64,000 nt of DNA from Cyanobacteriota bacterium (GTDB lineage: Bacteria; Cyanobacteriota; Cyanobacteriia; CACIAM-69d). The stretch covers positions 141,507 to 205,506 of the forward strand of contig JAKRSF010000005.1 in NCBI GenBank assembly GCA_022402445.1, written 5' to 3'. The notes under the pieces were generated by a model. That model saw only the letters and a program-made list of their open reading frames with translations. It ran no database searches and was not told the origin of the DNA. Made by a program: the position numbers and the translations under genes. Position 1 is the first letter of the stretch; every line of letters starts with the position of its first letter. Shown one piece after another: positions 8,269 to 17,541 of the stretch.

Positions 8269-9174
8269 CTAATCCATCCCAACCGCCCCCGGCGATCGCC
8301 CAAAGAACAGCCGCACCCCCGACAGGGCCAGCACCAGCAGAAACAGCACCAGCCCCACCGTGCAGGCATAATTCAATTCCAAATCCTCAAACGCCCGCTC
8401 ATAGAGGTAATACACCACCGTCTTCGAGCTACTGCGCGGCCCCCCCTGGGTCATCACATAGACCTCCTCGAACACCTTCGTGGCAGAAATGGCGGAAATC
8501 GTCGCCACCAACACCCCGTAGGGCCGCATCAGGGGAATGGTGATATCCCAATGGCGTCGCCAGCCGTCGGACCCATCGATCGCGGCGGCCTCGTAGAGTT
8601 CCTTAGGAATACCCTGGAGCCCCGCCAGATAAATCGTCATGTAATAGCCCAGCCCCTTCCAGATGGTCACCGCCATCACGCTGAAGAGGGCCAAGCGGGG
8701 GCTCGTCAGCCAGGGCACCGACCCCAGGCCCAAAAGCTGGAGCCCTTGATTTAATAAACCGTTTTCGCTGTAGAGCCAGTTCCAGGCAATGCCCGCCACC
8801 ACCAGGGACACCACCACAGGCACATAGTAGGCGGCGCGGAACCAGCGCACCCCCGCCAGCCGCTGGTTGACCAAAATCGCCAGCCCCAGGGGCGCGATGG
8901 TCAAAATGGGCACGACGATGAGCAAATACAAAAACGTTTGCCCGAGGGTTTTCCAGAAGAGGCGATCGCCCGCCAGTTGCCGAAAATTTGCTAACCCCAC
9001 CCACCGGGGCGGCTCCGTGAGGTCATAGCCATATTGGGTCAGGCTCAGGTACACGGCCTGCACGGCGGGATAGAACACCGCGATCGCCAACACCGCGATC
9101 GCCGGGAGCAGAAATAGATAGGGCGTCGCGAGGGCAACGGCCCGGTGGGGATCCAGAATGCGAGGTCGGGCCAT
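8269..9174 (-). CDS. Sugar ABC transporter permease (MalF/UgpA type)
   Basis: A 301-residue inner-membrane permease of the binding-protein-dependent sugar importers. Six hydrophobic helices are visible, starting at ATPYLFLLPAIAVLAIAVFY. The EAA loop that contacts the ATPase is clear: YEAAAIDGSDGWRRHWDITI followed by PLMRP. The N-terminal pattern SLTQYG and VGLANFRQL and the C-terminal VFEEVYVMTQGGP are typical of the MalF/UgpA half. A complete importer also needs a MalG-type permease, an ATPase and a binding protein; none is next to it. ATG 9174 is preferred; the frame is open to 9225. Substrate unknown. Confidence 0.88.
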   Translation of the reverse strand: MARPRILDPHRAVALATPYLFLLPAIAVLAIAVFYPAVQAVYLSLTQYGYDLTEPPRWVGLANFRQLAGDRLFWKTLGQTFLYLLIVVPILTIAPLGLAILVNQRLAGVRWFRAAYYVPVVVSLVVAGIAWNWLYSENGLLNQGLQLLGLGSVPWLTSPRLALFSVMAVTIWKGLGYYMTIYLAGLQGIPKELYEAAAIDGSDGWRRHWDITIPLMRPYGVLVATISAISATKVFEEVYVMTQGGPRSSSKTVVYYLYERAFEDLELNYACTVGLVLFLLVLALSGVRLFFGRSPGAVGMD

Positions 9175-9333
9175 GCTTGGGACGCGGAACCGGCGGCGGC
9201 ACCGGAGATGAAGTCGGGGCTGCATTGACTATACCGATCCCTTGGCCCCCGATCCCCACGGCCCCGGATAGGGGGGGATCATTCCCAGACAGGACTGTTA
9301 CAAAACTTCATGAAACCTTGCTGTCTTTAGAAA

Positions 9334-9350
9334 CCTTAGGGACCCTAAGG
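9334..9350. repeat. Inverted repeat between divergent genes
   Basis: CCTTAGGGACCCTAAGG, an 8-bp perfect inverted repeat around one base, in the 293-base gap between the permease gene (minus) and the cyclotransferase-like gene (plus). A candidate operator or hairpin; nothing else clear is seen in the gap. Confidence 0.45.
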
Positions 9351-9467
9351 GGACCGGGGCGGTGGGGCGTTGCCGTTTTGCCCGTTGCTCCGGCGTTGCG
9401 TTGGACCGTCACGATGCGCAACGGGCTGCCGTAAACCCCTTCCGCCGCGCGATCGCGCTCCCTTGCC

Positions 9468-10067
9468 ATGGATGCTCACCCCTGGGTTGTTGCCCCTCCC
9501 ACTGAAGAACCGACCTTTGATTATTTTGCCTATGGCTCCTGCATGTGCCCTGTGGATTTGCAGCGCACCCTGGGGGAGCCGACCTATCCCTATGCCGTTG
9601 GGCCGGCGCTGCTGGAGGGCTACCGGCTGGCCTTTTCCCGGCGATCGCCCATTCGCAACTGCGGCGTTTTGGATGTGGTGCCCGATCGCGATCGGTGGGT
9701 GTATGGGGTGCTGTATCGTCTGCCGTTGCGCCTGAGCGATTTGCTCGACGAGCGCGAAGAGGTGCCCAGGGGCGGCTACCGGCGCGAAACCATCAGCGTC
9801 ACCTGCGGTGGCCAGCGCTACGACCGGGTGCGTACCTACACGGTGGTGAATAAGCTGACCGTGGAACTGGCCCCCAATGATTGGTACCTGACGACGGTGC
9901 TGCGGGGGGCGGCCACCTGCCGTCTGCCGGAGGATTACTATTGGCAATTGTTTGAGCGGATGCACGCCCTCCAGCGCCAGGAGCGATCGCCGATCGCACC
10001 GCCCCATCCCGCCCCATCCCCCTTTCCCTGCGCCGCCGTGGCCCCGCGATCGCGCCGCGCCGCCTAG
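9468..10067 (+). CDS. Gamma-glutamylcyclotransferase-like protein
   Basis: A 199-residue protein of the AIG2/GGCT fold. The substrate-loop signature is [15 protein letters not shown], where the family has YFAYGSN, then [13 protein letters not shown]. The proposed catalytic acid lies in [12 protein letters not shown], and the domain ends near [13 protein letters not shown]. The last 30 residues are Pro/Ala/Arg-rich and probably disordered. Family members cyclise gamma-glutamyl amines or amino acids, releasing 5-oxoproline; the substrate here is not predictable. The Cys in place of the usual Asn after YGS is seen in some cyanobacterial relatives. It runs towards pyrR, 83 bases downstream. Confidence 0.8.
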   Translation: MDAHPWVVAPPTEEPTFDYFAYGSCMCPVDLQRTLGEPTYPYAVGPALLEGYRLAFSRRSPIRNCGVLDVVPDRDRWVYGVLYRLPLRLSDLLDEREEVPRGGYRRETISVTCGGQRYDRVRTYTVVNKLTVELAPNDWYLTTVLRGAATCRLPEDYYWQLFERMHALQRQERSPIAPPHPAPSPFPCAAVAPRSRRAA

Positions 10068-10150
10068 GCACCGGGGATCTCCCCAATCGTCCGGGGGCGG
10101 TGTTGAATGGAAACACTCACCCATCGCCGCGCACCGCCCCGCGATCGCCC

Positions 10151-10702
10151 ATGGCCGCCGAAATTCCCCGCACCATTGAAATCCTGTCCGCCGACGAACT
10201 GCGTAGGGTGGTGAATCGCCTCGCCTCCGAAATCGTGGAACGGTGCGGCAATCTGGAGCAGTTGGCCCTCATTGGCATCCATACCCGGGGGGTGCCGTTA
10301 GCAAAACTCTTGGCGGAACGGATTGAGGCGCTCGAAGGCCATGCGGTCGCGATCGGAGCCCTGGACATCACGTTCTACCGGGACGACCTGGACCGCATCG
10401 GCATTCGCACCCCCGCCAAAACCGACCTGCCCTTTGATGTGAGCAACCGCACAATCATTTTGGTGGACGATGTGATTTTCAGTGGCCGCACCATCCGCGC
10501 CGCCCTCAATGCCCTCAATGAATATGGTCGCCCGGAAACGATTCGCCTGCTGGCCCTGGTCGATCGCGGCCACCGGCAGGTGCCCATCCACCCGGACTAC
10601 ATCGGCAAGGCGTTGCCCACGGCGCGGGAGGAACGCATCAAGGTTTATTTAAGTGAAGTGGACGGGCGCGACGCGGTGGAACTCCAGCGGGTACCGGCCT
10701 AG
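10151..10702 (+). CDS. pyrR: PyrR, bifunctional pyrimidine regulator / uracil phosphoribosyltransferase
   Basis: A 183-residue type I phosphoribosyltransferase-fold protein. Hallmarks are [13 protein letters not shown], the [11 protein letters not shown] segment, the PRPP-binding loop [20 protein letters not shown], and the C-terminal [19 protein letters not shown]. In Bacillus PyrR binds pyr mRNA to cause attenuation and has weak UPRT activity; in cyanobacteria the RNA-binding role is less established. Start ATG 10151 is set by homology; 17 extra codons upstream would be Pro-rich. pyrB lies 860 bases further on but is separated by an opposite-strand gene. Confidence 0.92.
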   Translation: MAAEIPRTIEILSADELRRVVNRLASEIVERCGNLEQLALIGIHTRGVPLAKLLAERIEALEGHAVAIGALDITFYRDDLDRIGIRTPAKTDLPFDVSNRTIILVDDVIFSGRTIRAALNALNEYGRPETIRLLALVDRGHRQVPIHPDYIGKALPTAREERIKVYLSEVDGRDAVELQRVPA

Positions 10703-10703
10703 G

Positions 10704-10733
10704 GGCGAAGTTAGAGGCGAAGTTAGAGGCGAA
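10704..10733. repeat. 12-bp tandem repeat at a gene end
   Basis: GGCGAAGTTAGA occurs twice head to tail (10704-10715, 10716-10727), followed by a third partial GGCGAA. It spans the 3' end and stop codon of the minus-strand lipoprotein gene, directly after pyrR. It probably arose by slippage. Confidence 0.6.
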
Positions 10734-11358
10734 TTTCGCGGGTGCCGTCGGTGAAGCGGACGGTCTGGATGGGCCAATTGCTGTTGCGGGTCAGGGTTTC
10801 GCGGACGCTGCCAAAGAGGGTGAGCTGTTCGCAACTGGACAGGGCGGCGAAGCGGCGCTCGGCTCCGGGGCGGATGCGCAGGTCAATGGTGGCTTCCCGT
10901 TTGGTGGAATCGACCCGAAGGCGATAGCCCTGAAGGTCTAGATCATCGCTGGCGACGGTGATCAAGACTCGGCCGACGGCGGCGTCAATGGGCCGTTCGG
11001 CGGGCACTTGGACGATTTGGCTGCGCAGGGTTTGGCAGGTGGCGTCGGGGGTGTACATCTCGATCGCGATCGTGTCGTCCGCCGGTTCGTCTGTTTCCGG
11101 GGGAGTTGCGGGGGCGGTGTCGCTGTCACTGGCGATCGCGCTGTCCAGGCTGGCGGTTTTGAGGGCGGTGGTTTGGGAGATGGGGTTGAGGTTGGTGGCG
11201 ATCGCCGTGGTGGCCGAATTTTGCGCCGTGGGACTGGTTTGGCAGCCCGCGATCGCGATCGCCCCGAGAATTAATAAACAGCCCCGCGATCGCGCCACCG
11301 TCCCGGACCGCACACCAGACTTGACGCAAGATATCAGCAGCAACGGCAAAGACAGCAT
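10723..11358 (-). CDS. Lipoprotein with GerMN-type domain
   Basis: Up to 211 residues. A lipoprotein signal LLILGAIAIAGC places the lipidated Cys at residue 39 of the longest form. A GTG at 11298 would give a more usual 18-residue signal (starting ARSRGCLLI), so the ATG at 11358 may be too early. A Thr/Ser/Ala-rich linker is followed from about residue 95 by a GerMN-like beta domain (IEMYTPDATC; IDAAVGRVL; ATIDLRIRPGAERRFAALSS; LTLFGSVRETLTRN; FTDGTREIRL). GerMN domains occur in spore-germination and envelope proteins; in cyanobacteria they are periplasmic with unknown function. It is convergent with pyrR. Confidence 0.7.
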   Translation of the reverse strand: MLSLPLLLISCVKSGVRSGTVARSRGCLLILGAIAIAGCQTSPTAQNSATTAIATNLNPISQTTALKTASLDSAIASDSDTAPATPPETDEPADDTIAIEMYTPDATCQTLRSQIVQVPAERPIDAAVGRVLITVASDDLDLQGYRLRVDSTKREATIDLRIRPGAERRFAALSSCEQLTLFGSVRETLTRNSNWPIQTVRFTDGTREIRL

Positions 11359-11564
11359 TGGACAGCACCGACGGCGGGGGAAACCATGGGAACGTTATAG
11401 ATCGTGTTTCCGGCCCCAGGGTTGCCTAACCGGACGGTTCCGCGATCGCCTGTCCGCCCCCAGTTTTGAGCCAAGACCGCGATCGCGCCCAAGATGACGT
11501 TCAATGGAACAGGGCCACGCCCCCCGGACCAACGCCCCAACGCCCCAACGCCCGTCCCCAGGTC

Positions 11565-12572
11565 ATGATCACCGCCACCCCCACCCCCGCCGCCCTCGGC
11601 TGGCAACACCACCACATCCTGTCCCTTGCGGACTTTTCCGCCGAAGATTTTCAAACGGTTCTGACCACGGCGGCCAGTTTTGAAGGCGTCCTGTCCCGCC
11701 GCACCAAAAAAGTCCCCACCCTCCAGGGGCGCGTGGTCACGACCATGTTTTTTGAAGCATCCACCCGCACCCGCAGCAGTTTTGAACTGGCGGCCAAGCG
11801 CCTTTCGGCGGATATCCTCAACTTCGCCCCCGGCACCTCGTCCCTCAGCAAGGGGGAAACGATCCTGGATACGGCCAAAACCTACCTGGCCATGGGCACG
11901 GACATTATGGTGATCCGCCACGGTCAGGCGGGGGTGCCCCAGGCGATCGCGGCGGAGATGGATCGCCTGGGGACCGGTGTGCGCATCCTCAATGCGGGGG
12001 ACGGCCAGCATGAGCACCCGTCCCAGGGGCTGCTGGATCTCTATGCCCTCTGCACCACGTTCAGTGCCGAAGCGCCCAACCTGGCGGATTTGAAGGGCAA
12101 GAAAATTGCGATCGTTGGCGACATTCTCCATTCCCGCGTGGCGCGATCGAACCTGTGGGCCTTGACGGCGGCGGGGGCATCGGTCCATCTGGCGGGGCCG
12201 CCCACGCTGGTGCCGACGGAATTTTTGGACTATTTCGGCGACGATCGCCCCATCACCCTCCATTGGCAGCTCGAACCGGCCCTAGAGCGGGCGGATTTTG
12301 TCATGACCCTGCGGCTGCAACATGAGCGCATGGCCCAGCATCTGCTGCCCAGTATCCGGGAATATCACCAGCAGTTTGGCATCACCCGCGATCGCCTCGC
12401 CGGGTGCAATCCTGGGGTACGGGTGCTCCATCCGGGGCCGACCAATCGCGGGGTGGAGCTCAGTTCCGATGTGATGGATGATCCAGCCCTGAGCCTCGTG
12501 TCGCGCCAGGTCACCAGCGGCATCGCCGTGCGGATGGCCCTGCTGTATCTCATCGGCGGCAACTTGCCCTAG
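11565..12572 (+). CDS. pyrB: Aspartate carbamoyltransferase catalytic subunit
   Basis: A 335-residue enzyme joining carbamoyl phosphate and aspartate, the first committed step of pyrimidine synthesis. The carbamoyl-phosphate site [19 protein letters not shown] is intact, as are the [11 protein letters not shown] loop, [18 protein letters not shown], the LQHERM loop in the aspartate domain and the [12 protein letters not shown] ending block. ATG 11565 is chosen because homology starts at [10 protein letters not shown]; the frame is open to 11466 with Pro-rich, low-quality sequence. No pyrI regulatory subunit is adjacent. holA starts 8 bases after the stop, so the two are likely co-transcribed. 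Confidence 0.95.
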   Translation: MITATPTPAALGWQHHHILSLADFSAEDFQTVLTTAASFEGVLSRRTKKVPTLQGRVVTTMFFEASTRTRSSFELAAKRLSADILNFAPGTSSLSKGETILDTAKTYLAMGTDIMVIRHGQAGVPQAIAAEMDRLGTGVRILNAGDGQHEHPSQGLLDLYALCTTFSAEAPNLADLKGKKIAIVGDILHSRVARSNLWALTAAGASVHLAGPPTLVPTEFLDYFGDDRPITLHWQLEPALERADFVMTLRLQHERMAQHLLPSIREYHQQFGITRDRLAGCNPGVRVLHPGPTNRGVELSSDVMDDPALSLVSRQVTSGIAVRMALLYLIGGNLP

Positions 12573-12580
12573 GGCAGACC

Positions 12581-13585
12581 ATGGCGATTTATTTCTTTTG
12601 GGGCGAGGATGAATTCGCCATGCAGCGGGCGATCGCGGATTTAGTGAAGGGCGCGATCGACCCGGCCTGGGAAAGTTTTAATTACGAAAAAATCGGCAGC
12701 GATCGCCCGGACCCGGTGGAGGACGCCCTGGGGCAAATCTTGACGCCCCCCTTCGGCGCGGGCAAACGGCTCGTGTGGCTGGCGGACACGGCCCTAGGGC
12801 AACGGTGCAGCGAGGAAACCTTGGCCCAGCTCGAGCGCACCTTCCCGAAAATTCCCGACTCGAACGTGCTCCTGATGACCGCCAAGGGCAAACCGGACGG
12901 GCGCGGTAAATTTTCTAAATTGCTGCAAAAACAGGCGGAAATCCGCGAATTTTCCCCCATTTCCCCCTGGAAGACCGACGAGCTGGCCCAGCAGGTGAAA
13001 CGGGTGGCGGCCCAGTTGGGTATTGCGATCGCCCCGGCGGCGGTGGAGCGGCTGGCGGCGGCGGTGGGCAACGAAACCCGGCGGCTCTATGGGGAGTTGG
13101 AAAAACTGCGGCTGTTCGTGGGCGATCGCGCGATCGCCCCGGCGGACGTGGATTTGCTGGTCTGCACCACCACCCAAAACAGCCTAGAACTCGCCAAAAT
13201 CATCCTCCAGGGCAACGCCGCCAACGCCCTCGGCGCGATCGCGGAACTGATTTCACGGAACGAAGCGGCCCTGCGGATCCATGCCACCCTCGTGGGGCAA
13301 TTCCGCACCTGGCTGTGGATTGCCCTGATGGTCGAGGCGGGGGAGCGGGACGATCGCGCGATCGCCCAGGCGGCGGAAATCGGCAACCCCAAACGCATCT
13401 ATTTCCTCAAAAAGGAACTGCAAGGGGTCAGCGCCGCCACCTTAGAACAATGCCTAGAAATTTTGCTGGGCCTAGAGGTGGCCCTCAAGCGGGGGGCCGA
13501 TCCCCTCGAAGCCTTGCAGATCAAGGCCATTGAACTGTGCGAAGTCTGTCGGCGATCGCCCCAGGGCAGCCCAGCCCGTCGCTAG
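12581..13585 (+). CDS. holA: DNA polymerase III subunit delta
   Basis: A 334-residue clamp-loader subunit that opens the beta sliding clamp. The start MAIYFFWGEDEFAM is typical of cyanobacterial HolA. The AAA+-like domain continues with LGQILTPPFGAGKRLVWLAD and NVLLMTAKGKPDGRGKF, then WKTDELAQQVKRVAAQLG. The C-terminal helical collar domain includes ISRNEAALRIHATLVGQFRT and IYFLKKELQGVS. It lies 8 bases after pyrB. Confidence 0.92.
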   Translation: MAIYFFWGEDEFAMQRAIADLVKGAIDPAWESFNYEKIGSDRPDPVEDALGQILTPPFGAGKRLVWLADTALGQRCSEETLAQLERTFPKIPDSNVLLMTAKGKPDGRGKFSKLLQKQAEIREFSPISPWKTDELAQQVKRVAAQLGIAIAPAAVERLAAAVGNETRRLYGELEKLRLFVGDRAIAPADVDLLVCTTTQNSLELAKIILQGNAANALGAIAELISRNEAALRIHATLVGQFRTWLWIALMVEAGERDDRAIAQAAEIGNPKRIYFLKKELQGVSAATLEQCLEILLGLEVALKRGADPLEALQIKAIELCEVCRRSPQGSPARR

Positions 13586-13599
13586 GGTGTTCTGATCGT

Positions 13600-15027
13600 T
13601 TATAGGTCCAGGTCCGCCGCGATCGCCGCCAGGGTCGCCCCATCGATCCAATAGTCCCCATTGGGCGGCGTATCCTCCGGCACCATCACCACCCGCCGAT
13701 GATAGGTTAGGTCCAGGTGCTGCGCGATCGCGGCGAAATTCGTATCCCGGTAGACACTGGCAAACAGTTCCAGGATTTTTGTCCCCGGCTCACAAAAAAT
13801 CGTATTCGTCAGGGCCGCCCCGTGGGGAGCAATGACCGATCGCGCCCCCGCCAGCAGCCGAATCTGCTCCGCTACGGAAAGGCGATCGAGGGTCACCGCC
13901 ACAAATCCCAAGGGTTCCAGGGCCGCAATCACCGCCTCCTCATTCGCCAAACGCCGTTGATTCGTCTGGCCCCGCCGCAAAAAGAGCCGCGCCGGTCCCG
14001 TCCCCGAAGCCGCCGCTAAAGCCGGTCCCCGCAGGGCCGCCCGCAGCCGCTGGCACGAGTCCGCCGTCATGCCGATGGGGGGCACCGCCACCAGTTGATC
14101 GACCTGGAAATACCGTTGCCGACTGGGATAGACGCGATCGCGCGGAATGCCCAACAGCGCCAGGGTTTCCTCCTGGAAGGGTTGCCCCAAGTCACTGACG
14201 ACGAAGCCATCAAAATCGCCCCAGCCCCCGGCCTCGTCCCGGAGCCGCAGGAGACGCGGCAGGGCATCGACCATCCAGTGGTAATAATTCCGCTCACTCC
14301 AAAGGGCCACCCCCAGGCCGATGCGCCCTCGCAACCGTTCTGGCGTCGGGCGATCGCGCCACCGTCGCCCCAACCCCGTCGCCACATTGCCAGCGCTCAG
14401 GGCGGGCACCAGGCGATCGCCAGCGGCCCACACGGCGGAACAGAAGCGATCGCTGTCATGCCAGAACCCCCCATCCGGCAGGGTGTAGTGCGCGGCGATC
14501 GGCCCCGGTTCCAGGCCATCTCCGTAGTCAACCACCTGGCAAAATTGCGCCAAACGCTCCGGCGACAGGCTGAAATTATTGAAATAGCGCGCGTCGATCG
14601 CGGCCCCCGCCCCGCAGGCCCATTTGAATAAACGTTGATAGCGCCCGAGGTCGTCCCCATCCCGCGCGATCGCCTCCAGGGCCGCCGCGATCGCCCCCTC
14701 ATAATTGCCCAAAACCGCCAACACCTCCGTGCGCCCATCCCACAGTCGCGCCCCCGCAACGCCTTGGGCCTGATCGGAGCCATCCAAAACCTGGGCGATC
14801 GCCAATGCCCGCATCGCCGCGTCCGCCTTCCCCCCCTGGGCCAGGGCCGTCGCCAGGTCGCAATAGACGGAGGCCGCCATCGGTTGCGTCAGAATTTGAC
14901 CACCCAACCCCCCAGAATCCATCTCCAGAGGCCCGAGGCTGCCCGCCGCTGCGCCGTTTTCCGTCACCGGGCTCACCCCCCAAAAAATCCCTAACCATCT
15001 TGCCGCGATCGCCGGATTCTTGGTCAA
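13600..15027 (-). CDS. Family 61 (DUF563-type) glycosyltransferase
   Basis: Up to 475 residues. The C-terminal 300 residues carry GT61 marks: WSERNYYHWMVDALPRLLRL, FLRRGQTNQRRLANE, LAGARSVIAPHGAALTNTIF and ILELFASVYRD. The N-terminal 150 residues are alanine-rich and helical (DLATALAQGGKADAAMRALA), perhaps a TPR-like adaptor. The real start may be later, for example the Met at MAASVYCDLATALA. GT61 enzymes transfer pentoses or other sugars to glycans; donor and acceptor are unknown. It is convergent with holA, with 14 bases between stops. Confidence 0.8.
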   Translation of the reverse strand: MTKNPAIAARWLGIFWGVSPVTENGAAAGSLGPLEMDSGGLGGQILTQPMAASVYCDLATALAQGGKADAAMRALAIAQVLDGSDQAQGVAGARLWDGRTEVLAVLGNYEGAIAAALEAIARDGDDLGRYQRLFKWACGAGAAIDARYFNNFSLSPERLAQFCQVVDYGDGLEPGPIAAHYTLPDGGFWHDSDRFCSAVWAAGDRLVPALSAGNVATGLGRRWRDRPTPERLRGRIGLGVALWSERNYYHWMVDALPRLLRLRDEAGGWGDFDGFVVSDLGQPFQEETLALLGIPRDRVYPSRQRYFQVDQLVAVPPIGMTADSCQRLRAALRGPALAAASGTGPARLFLRRGQTNQRRLANEEAVIAALEPLGFVAVTLDRLSVAEQIRLLAGARSVIAPHGAALTNTIFCEPGTKILELFASVYRDTNFAAIAQHLDLTYHRRVVMVPEDTPPNGDYWIDGATLAAIAADLDL

Positions 15028-15116
15028 AATTTGTAGTAGGTTTTACGGAAGCTTTTTGAAGCGCGCCGATAAAAAGCCCTCGCCCCTCCACCCCCTCACC
15101 TTCGGGAGATCGCCCC

Positions 15117-15782
15117 ATGCTCGTTCACTGGTTCATTGGCCTCGCGATCGCGATCGTTGCCTATCTCCTCGGTTCCCTGCCCACGGGCTACCTCGCGGGG
15201 CGCTGGCTGCGGGGTATCGACATCCGCGACCACGGATCCGGCTCCACCGGGGCCACCAATGTGCTGCGGACCCTGGGCAAAACCGCTGGCGGCACCGTCC
15301 TCGCCATTGATGTCCTCAAGGGGGCAATCGCCGTCCTCGGCACCCGCTGGGCCGTCCAAACCCTGGCGGGCGGTGCGATCGTCGCTAGCTTTGACCTGCC
15401 CCAACAGCTCGCCTGGTGGGAAGTCATCGCCGCGATCGCCGCCCTCCTCGGCCACAGCAAACCCATCTGGCTGAAATTCCGAGGCGGCAAATCCGTCGCC
15501 ACCGGCCTGGGGATTTTACTGGCCCTCGCGTGGCCCGTCGGCCTGACGGTGTTGGCGGTCTTCAGCATCACCTTGGCCCTGTCGCGCATCGTGTCCCTCA
15601 GTTCCATTGCGGGGGCCTTGGCGGTGTCCGGTGTCATGCTCGCCACCCAGCAGCCGCTGCCCTACTGCCTCTTTGCCCTCGCGGCGGGTTTCTACGTCAT
15701 TTGGCGGCACCGCAGCAATATCAATCGCATCCTCGATGGCATCGAGCCGCGCCTCGGCCAGGGCCAACCCACGACGAAATAG
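15117..15782 (+). CDS. plsY: Glycerol-3-phosphate acyltransferase PlsY
   Basis: A 221-residue integral membrane enzyme that moves the acyl group from acyl-phosphate to glycerol 3-phosphate, the first step of phospholipid and glycolipid synthesis. The three PlsY motifs are present: GSLPTGYLAGRWLRGIDIRD, then GSGSTGATNVLRTLGK; GHSKPIWLKFRGGKSVATG; and FYVIWRHRSNINRILDG. Five membrane helices are predicted. ATG 15117 begins the first helix. A strong terminator follows about 65 bases after the stop. Confidence 0.95.
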   Translation: MLVHWFIGLAIAIVAYLLGSLPTGYLAGRWLRGIDIRDHGSGSTGATNVLRTLGKTAGGTVLAIDVLKGAIAVLGTRWAVQTLAGGAIVASFDLPQQLAWWEVIAAIAALLGHSKPIWLKFRGGKSVATGLGILLALAWPVGLTVLAVFSITLALSRIVSLSSIAGALAVSGVMLATQQPLPYCLFALAAGFYVIWRHRSNINRILDGIEPRLGQGQPTTK

Positions 15783-15844
15783 CCCCCGATCGCCACAACC
15801 CGTGATCGCCCCTCCCCAGCCATTGGACCAAGCGATCGCCCCTG

Positions 15845-15873
15845 CCCCCCAGCGCACCGTTGGGGGCTTTTTT
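15845..15873 (+). terminator. Rho-independent terminator downstream of plsY
   Basis: Stem CCCCCA ... TGGGGG around an 8-base loop, followed by C and six T. It lies in a 369-base gap that otherwise holds a -10-like TATAGT at 15993-15998 and a GGGTACCC palindrome near 16034, probably belonging to the leader of the next gene. Confidence 0.75.
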
Positions 15874-16151
15874 CGACCTGTTCTTCAAACTTTCTTCACA
15901 TCGTTTGGGGACATGGCCCCGCGATCGCCCCTTCCGCCCTAGGCAAGTCTGCGCCGCCGCGATCGCAACACGTACGAAAAAACACGGGCTGCTATAGTCG
16001 TATCCATGGGCACCTAATTAGCCCCCCGTTTTTGGGTACCCTCACGGGGAACCCCCAACAGAATCCCCCCGATCCCCCCTAGCCGGGTGCGTATGCTCTA
16101 GGGCGGATCCCGGCGATCGCGCCCTCGCCCCCTTCACCCGCAGGTCTATCC

Positions 16152-16799
16152 ATGAAACGCAGCAACTTAGGGACACCCAAACGCATCCTTTTGATCGACG
16201 ACGACCCCAACCTAATTCTGCTGGTGCAGGATTATTTGGAATTCCATGGCTACACGGTCTGGACGGCGGGGAACGGTCGCGAAGCCCTGGAACTGCTGGA
16301 AAAGGACGTGCCGGACATGATCATCTGCGACGTGATGATGCCGGAGATGGATGGCTATTCCCTGGTCAAATCCGTCCGTCAGGATCCGCGCACCAGTTGG
16401 ATTCCGGTCCTGTTCCTCTCCGCCAAGGGCCAGAGCCAAGATCGGGTGAAGGGCCTCACCACCGGGGCAGATATTTATATGGTCAAGCCTTTCGAGCCGG
16501 AGGAACTGGTGGCCCAGGTGGAATCGTCCCTTAAGCAGGCATCGCGCCTCATTCGCTACCAGGGCAAGAGCGATCGCGCGCCGAAATTCAAGGTGCCCAA
16601 GGATGTGGAACTGACCCCCACGGAACTGAAGGTGGTGCAGTTGGTGGCGCGGGGCATGGCAAACCGTGAAATTGCGGAGGTGATGAATGTTAGCCAACGC
16701 ACGATCGAAAGCCATGTGAGCAATATGTTGGGCAAGACGGGCCTCAATAACCGCACGGAGTTGGCCCGCTGGGCGATCGAGGCGCGCATGGCGATGTAG
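16152..16799 (+). CDS. NarL/LuxR-type response regulator
   Basis: A 215-residue two-domain regulator. The receiver (residues 10-130) has ILLIDDDPN, phospho-acceptor Asp in IICDVMMPEMDGY, VLFLSAKGQ and the conserved Lys in MVKPFEPEELV. The C-terminal LuxR helix-turn-helix (150-212) reads LTPTELKVVQLVARGMANRE, then NVSQRTIESHVSNMLGKTGL. It binds DNA as a dimer after phosphorylation in the usual model. No partner kinase is adjacent, so the signal is unknown. The long leader (promoter-like TATAGT about 150 bases upstream) suggests its own promoter. Confidence 0.88.
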   Translation: MKRSNLGTPKRILLIDDDPNLILLVQDYLEFHGYTVWTAGNGREALELLEKDVPDMIICDVMMPEMDGYSLVKSVRQDPRTSWIPVLFLSAKGQSQDRVKGLTTGADIYMVKPFEPEELVAQVESSLKQASRLIRYQGKSDRAPKFKVPKDVELTPTELKVVQLVARGMANREIAEVMNVSQRTIESHVSNMLGKTGLNNRTELARWAIEARMAM

Positions 16800-16921
16800 G
16801 CCCAAGGAAGGCGCAAATAACCAGTCAAGATAGGCCCGAGAGAGGCGACAGAACGGCGTGGGGGGGCGATTCAAGGTTTGGCTAGACTAGGGGCAATTCC
16901 CCGATTCAAAGTTGGTGGCCT

Positions 16922-17467
16922 ATGTTGACCCTGGCGCAGTGGACGGTGGCGGATTATCACCAGATGATCGCGGCGGGTGTGCTGGCGGATCGTCGGGTGG
17001 AGTTGTTGAATGGGCAAATTGTTGAAATGGCACCGGAAGGACCGGAACATCGCTACCAGTGCAGCGGTTTAGGCGATCGCCTGCGGGGGCTGTTGGGCGA
17101 TCGCGCGTGGGTTAGTGAGGCGCATCCGATTACGTTGGATGACTCGGAGCCGGAGCCGGATTTGGCGATTGTTCGACTGCCGCGATCGGATTTCCGCGAT
17201 CGCCATCCGGGGCCAGCGGATTTGTTTTGGGTGATTGAAATTGCTCGATCTACTTTGGCGACGGACCTCACCCACAAGCGAGATCTCTATGCACGGGTGG
17301 GCATTCTGGAATATTGGGTGGTGGATTTGGTGAATCGCCAGGTTGTGATCTTTCGGCAACCGGAGGCGGGCCGCTACACCCAAGAGGAAACGGTGTGCGA
17401 TCGCGCGATCGCGCCATTGGCTTTCCCGGACTGCGCGATCGAGGTGCTTCAGCTTTTTCAGGGGTAG
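16922..17467 (+). CDS. Uma2-family (DUF820) putative nuclease, copy 1
   Basis: A 181-residue PD-(D/E)XK-fold protein of the Uma2 family, which is greatly expanded in cyanobacteria. Typical landmarks are WTVADYHQMIAAGVLADRRV, then ELLNGQIVEMAPEGPEHR; SEPEPDLAIVR; DLFWVIEIARSTLATDLTHK and YARVGILEYWVVDLVNRQVV. Acidic residues in EPDLAIV and EIARS with the following Lys fit the nuclease core. Natural substrates are unknown. A second family member lies 74 bases downstream in the same direction, suggesting a tandem pair. Confidence 0.82.
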   Translation: MLTLAQWTVADYHQMIAAGVLADRRVELLNGQIVEMAPEGPEHRYQCSGLGDRLRGLLGDRAWVSEAHPITLDDSEPEPDLAIVRLPRSDFRDRHPGPADLFWVIEIARSTLATDLTHKRDLYARVGILEYWVVDLVNRQVVIFRQPEAGRYTQEETVCDRAIAPLAFPDCAIEVLQLFQG

Positions 17468-17541
17468 GGTTCGGTCGGGCTATGGTTGATTCAACCCAGC
17501 AAATGATTCAATAACATCTAACGATTGATGATTCGACTGCT

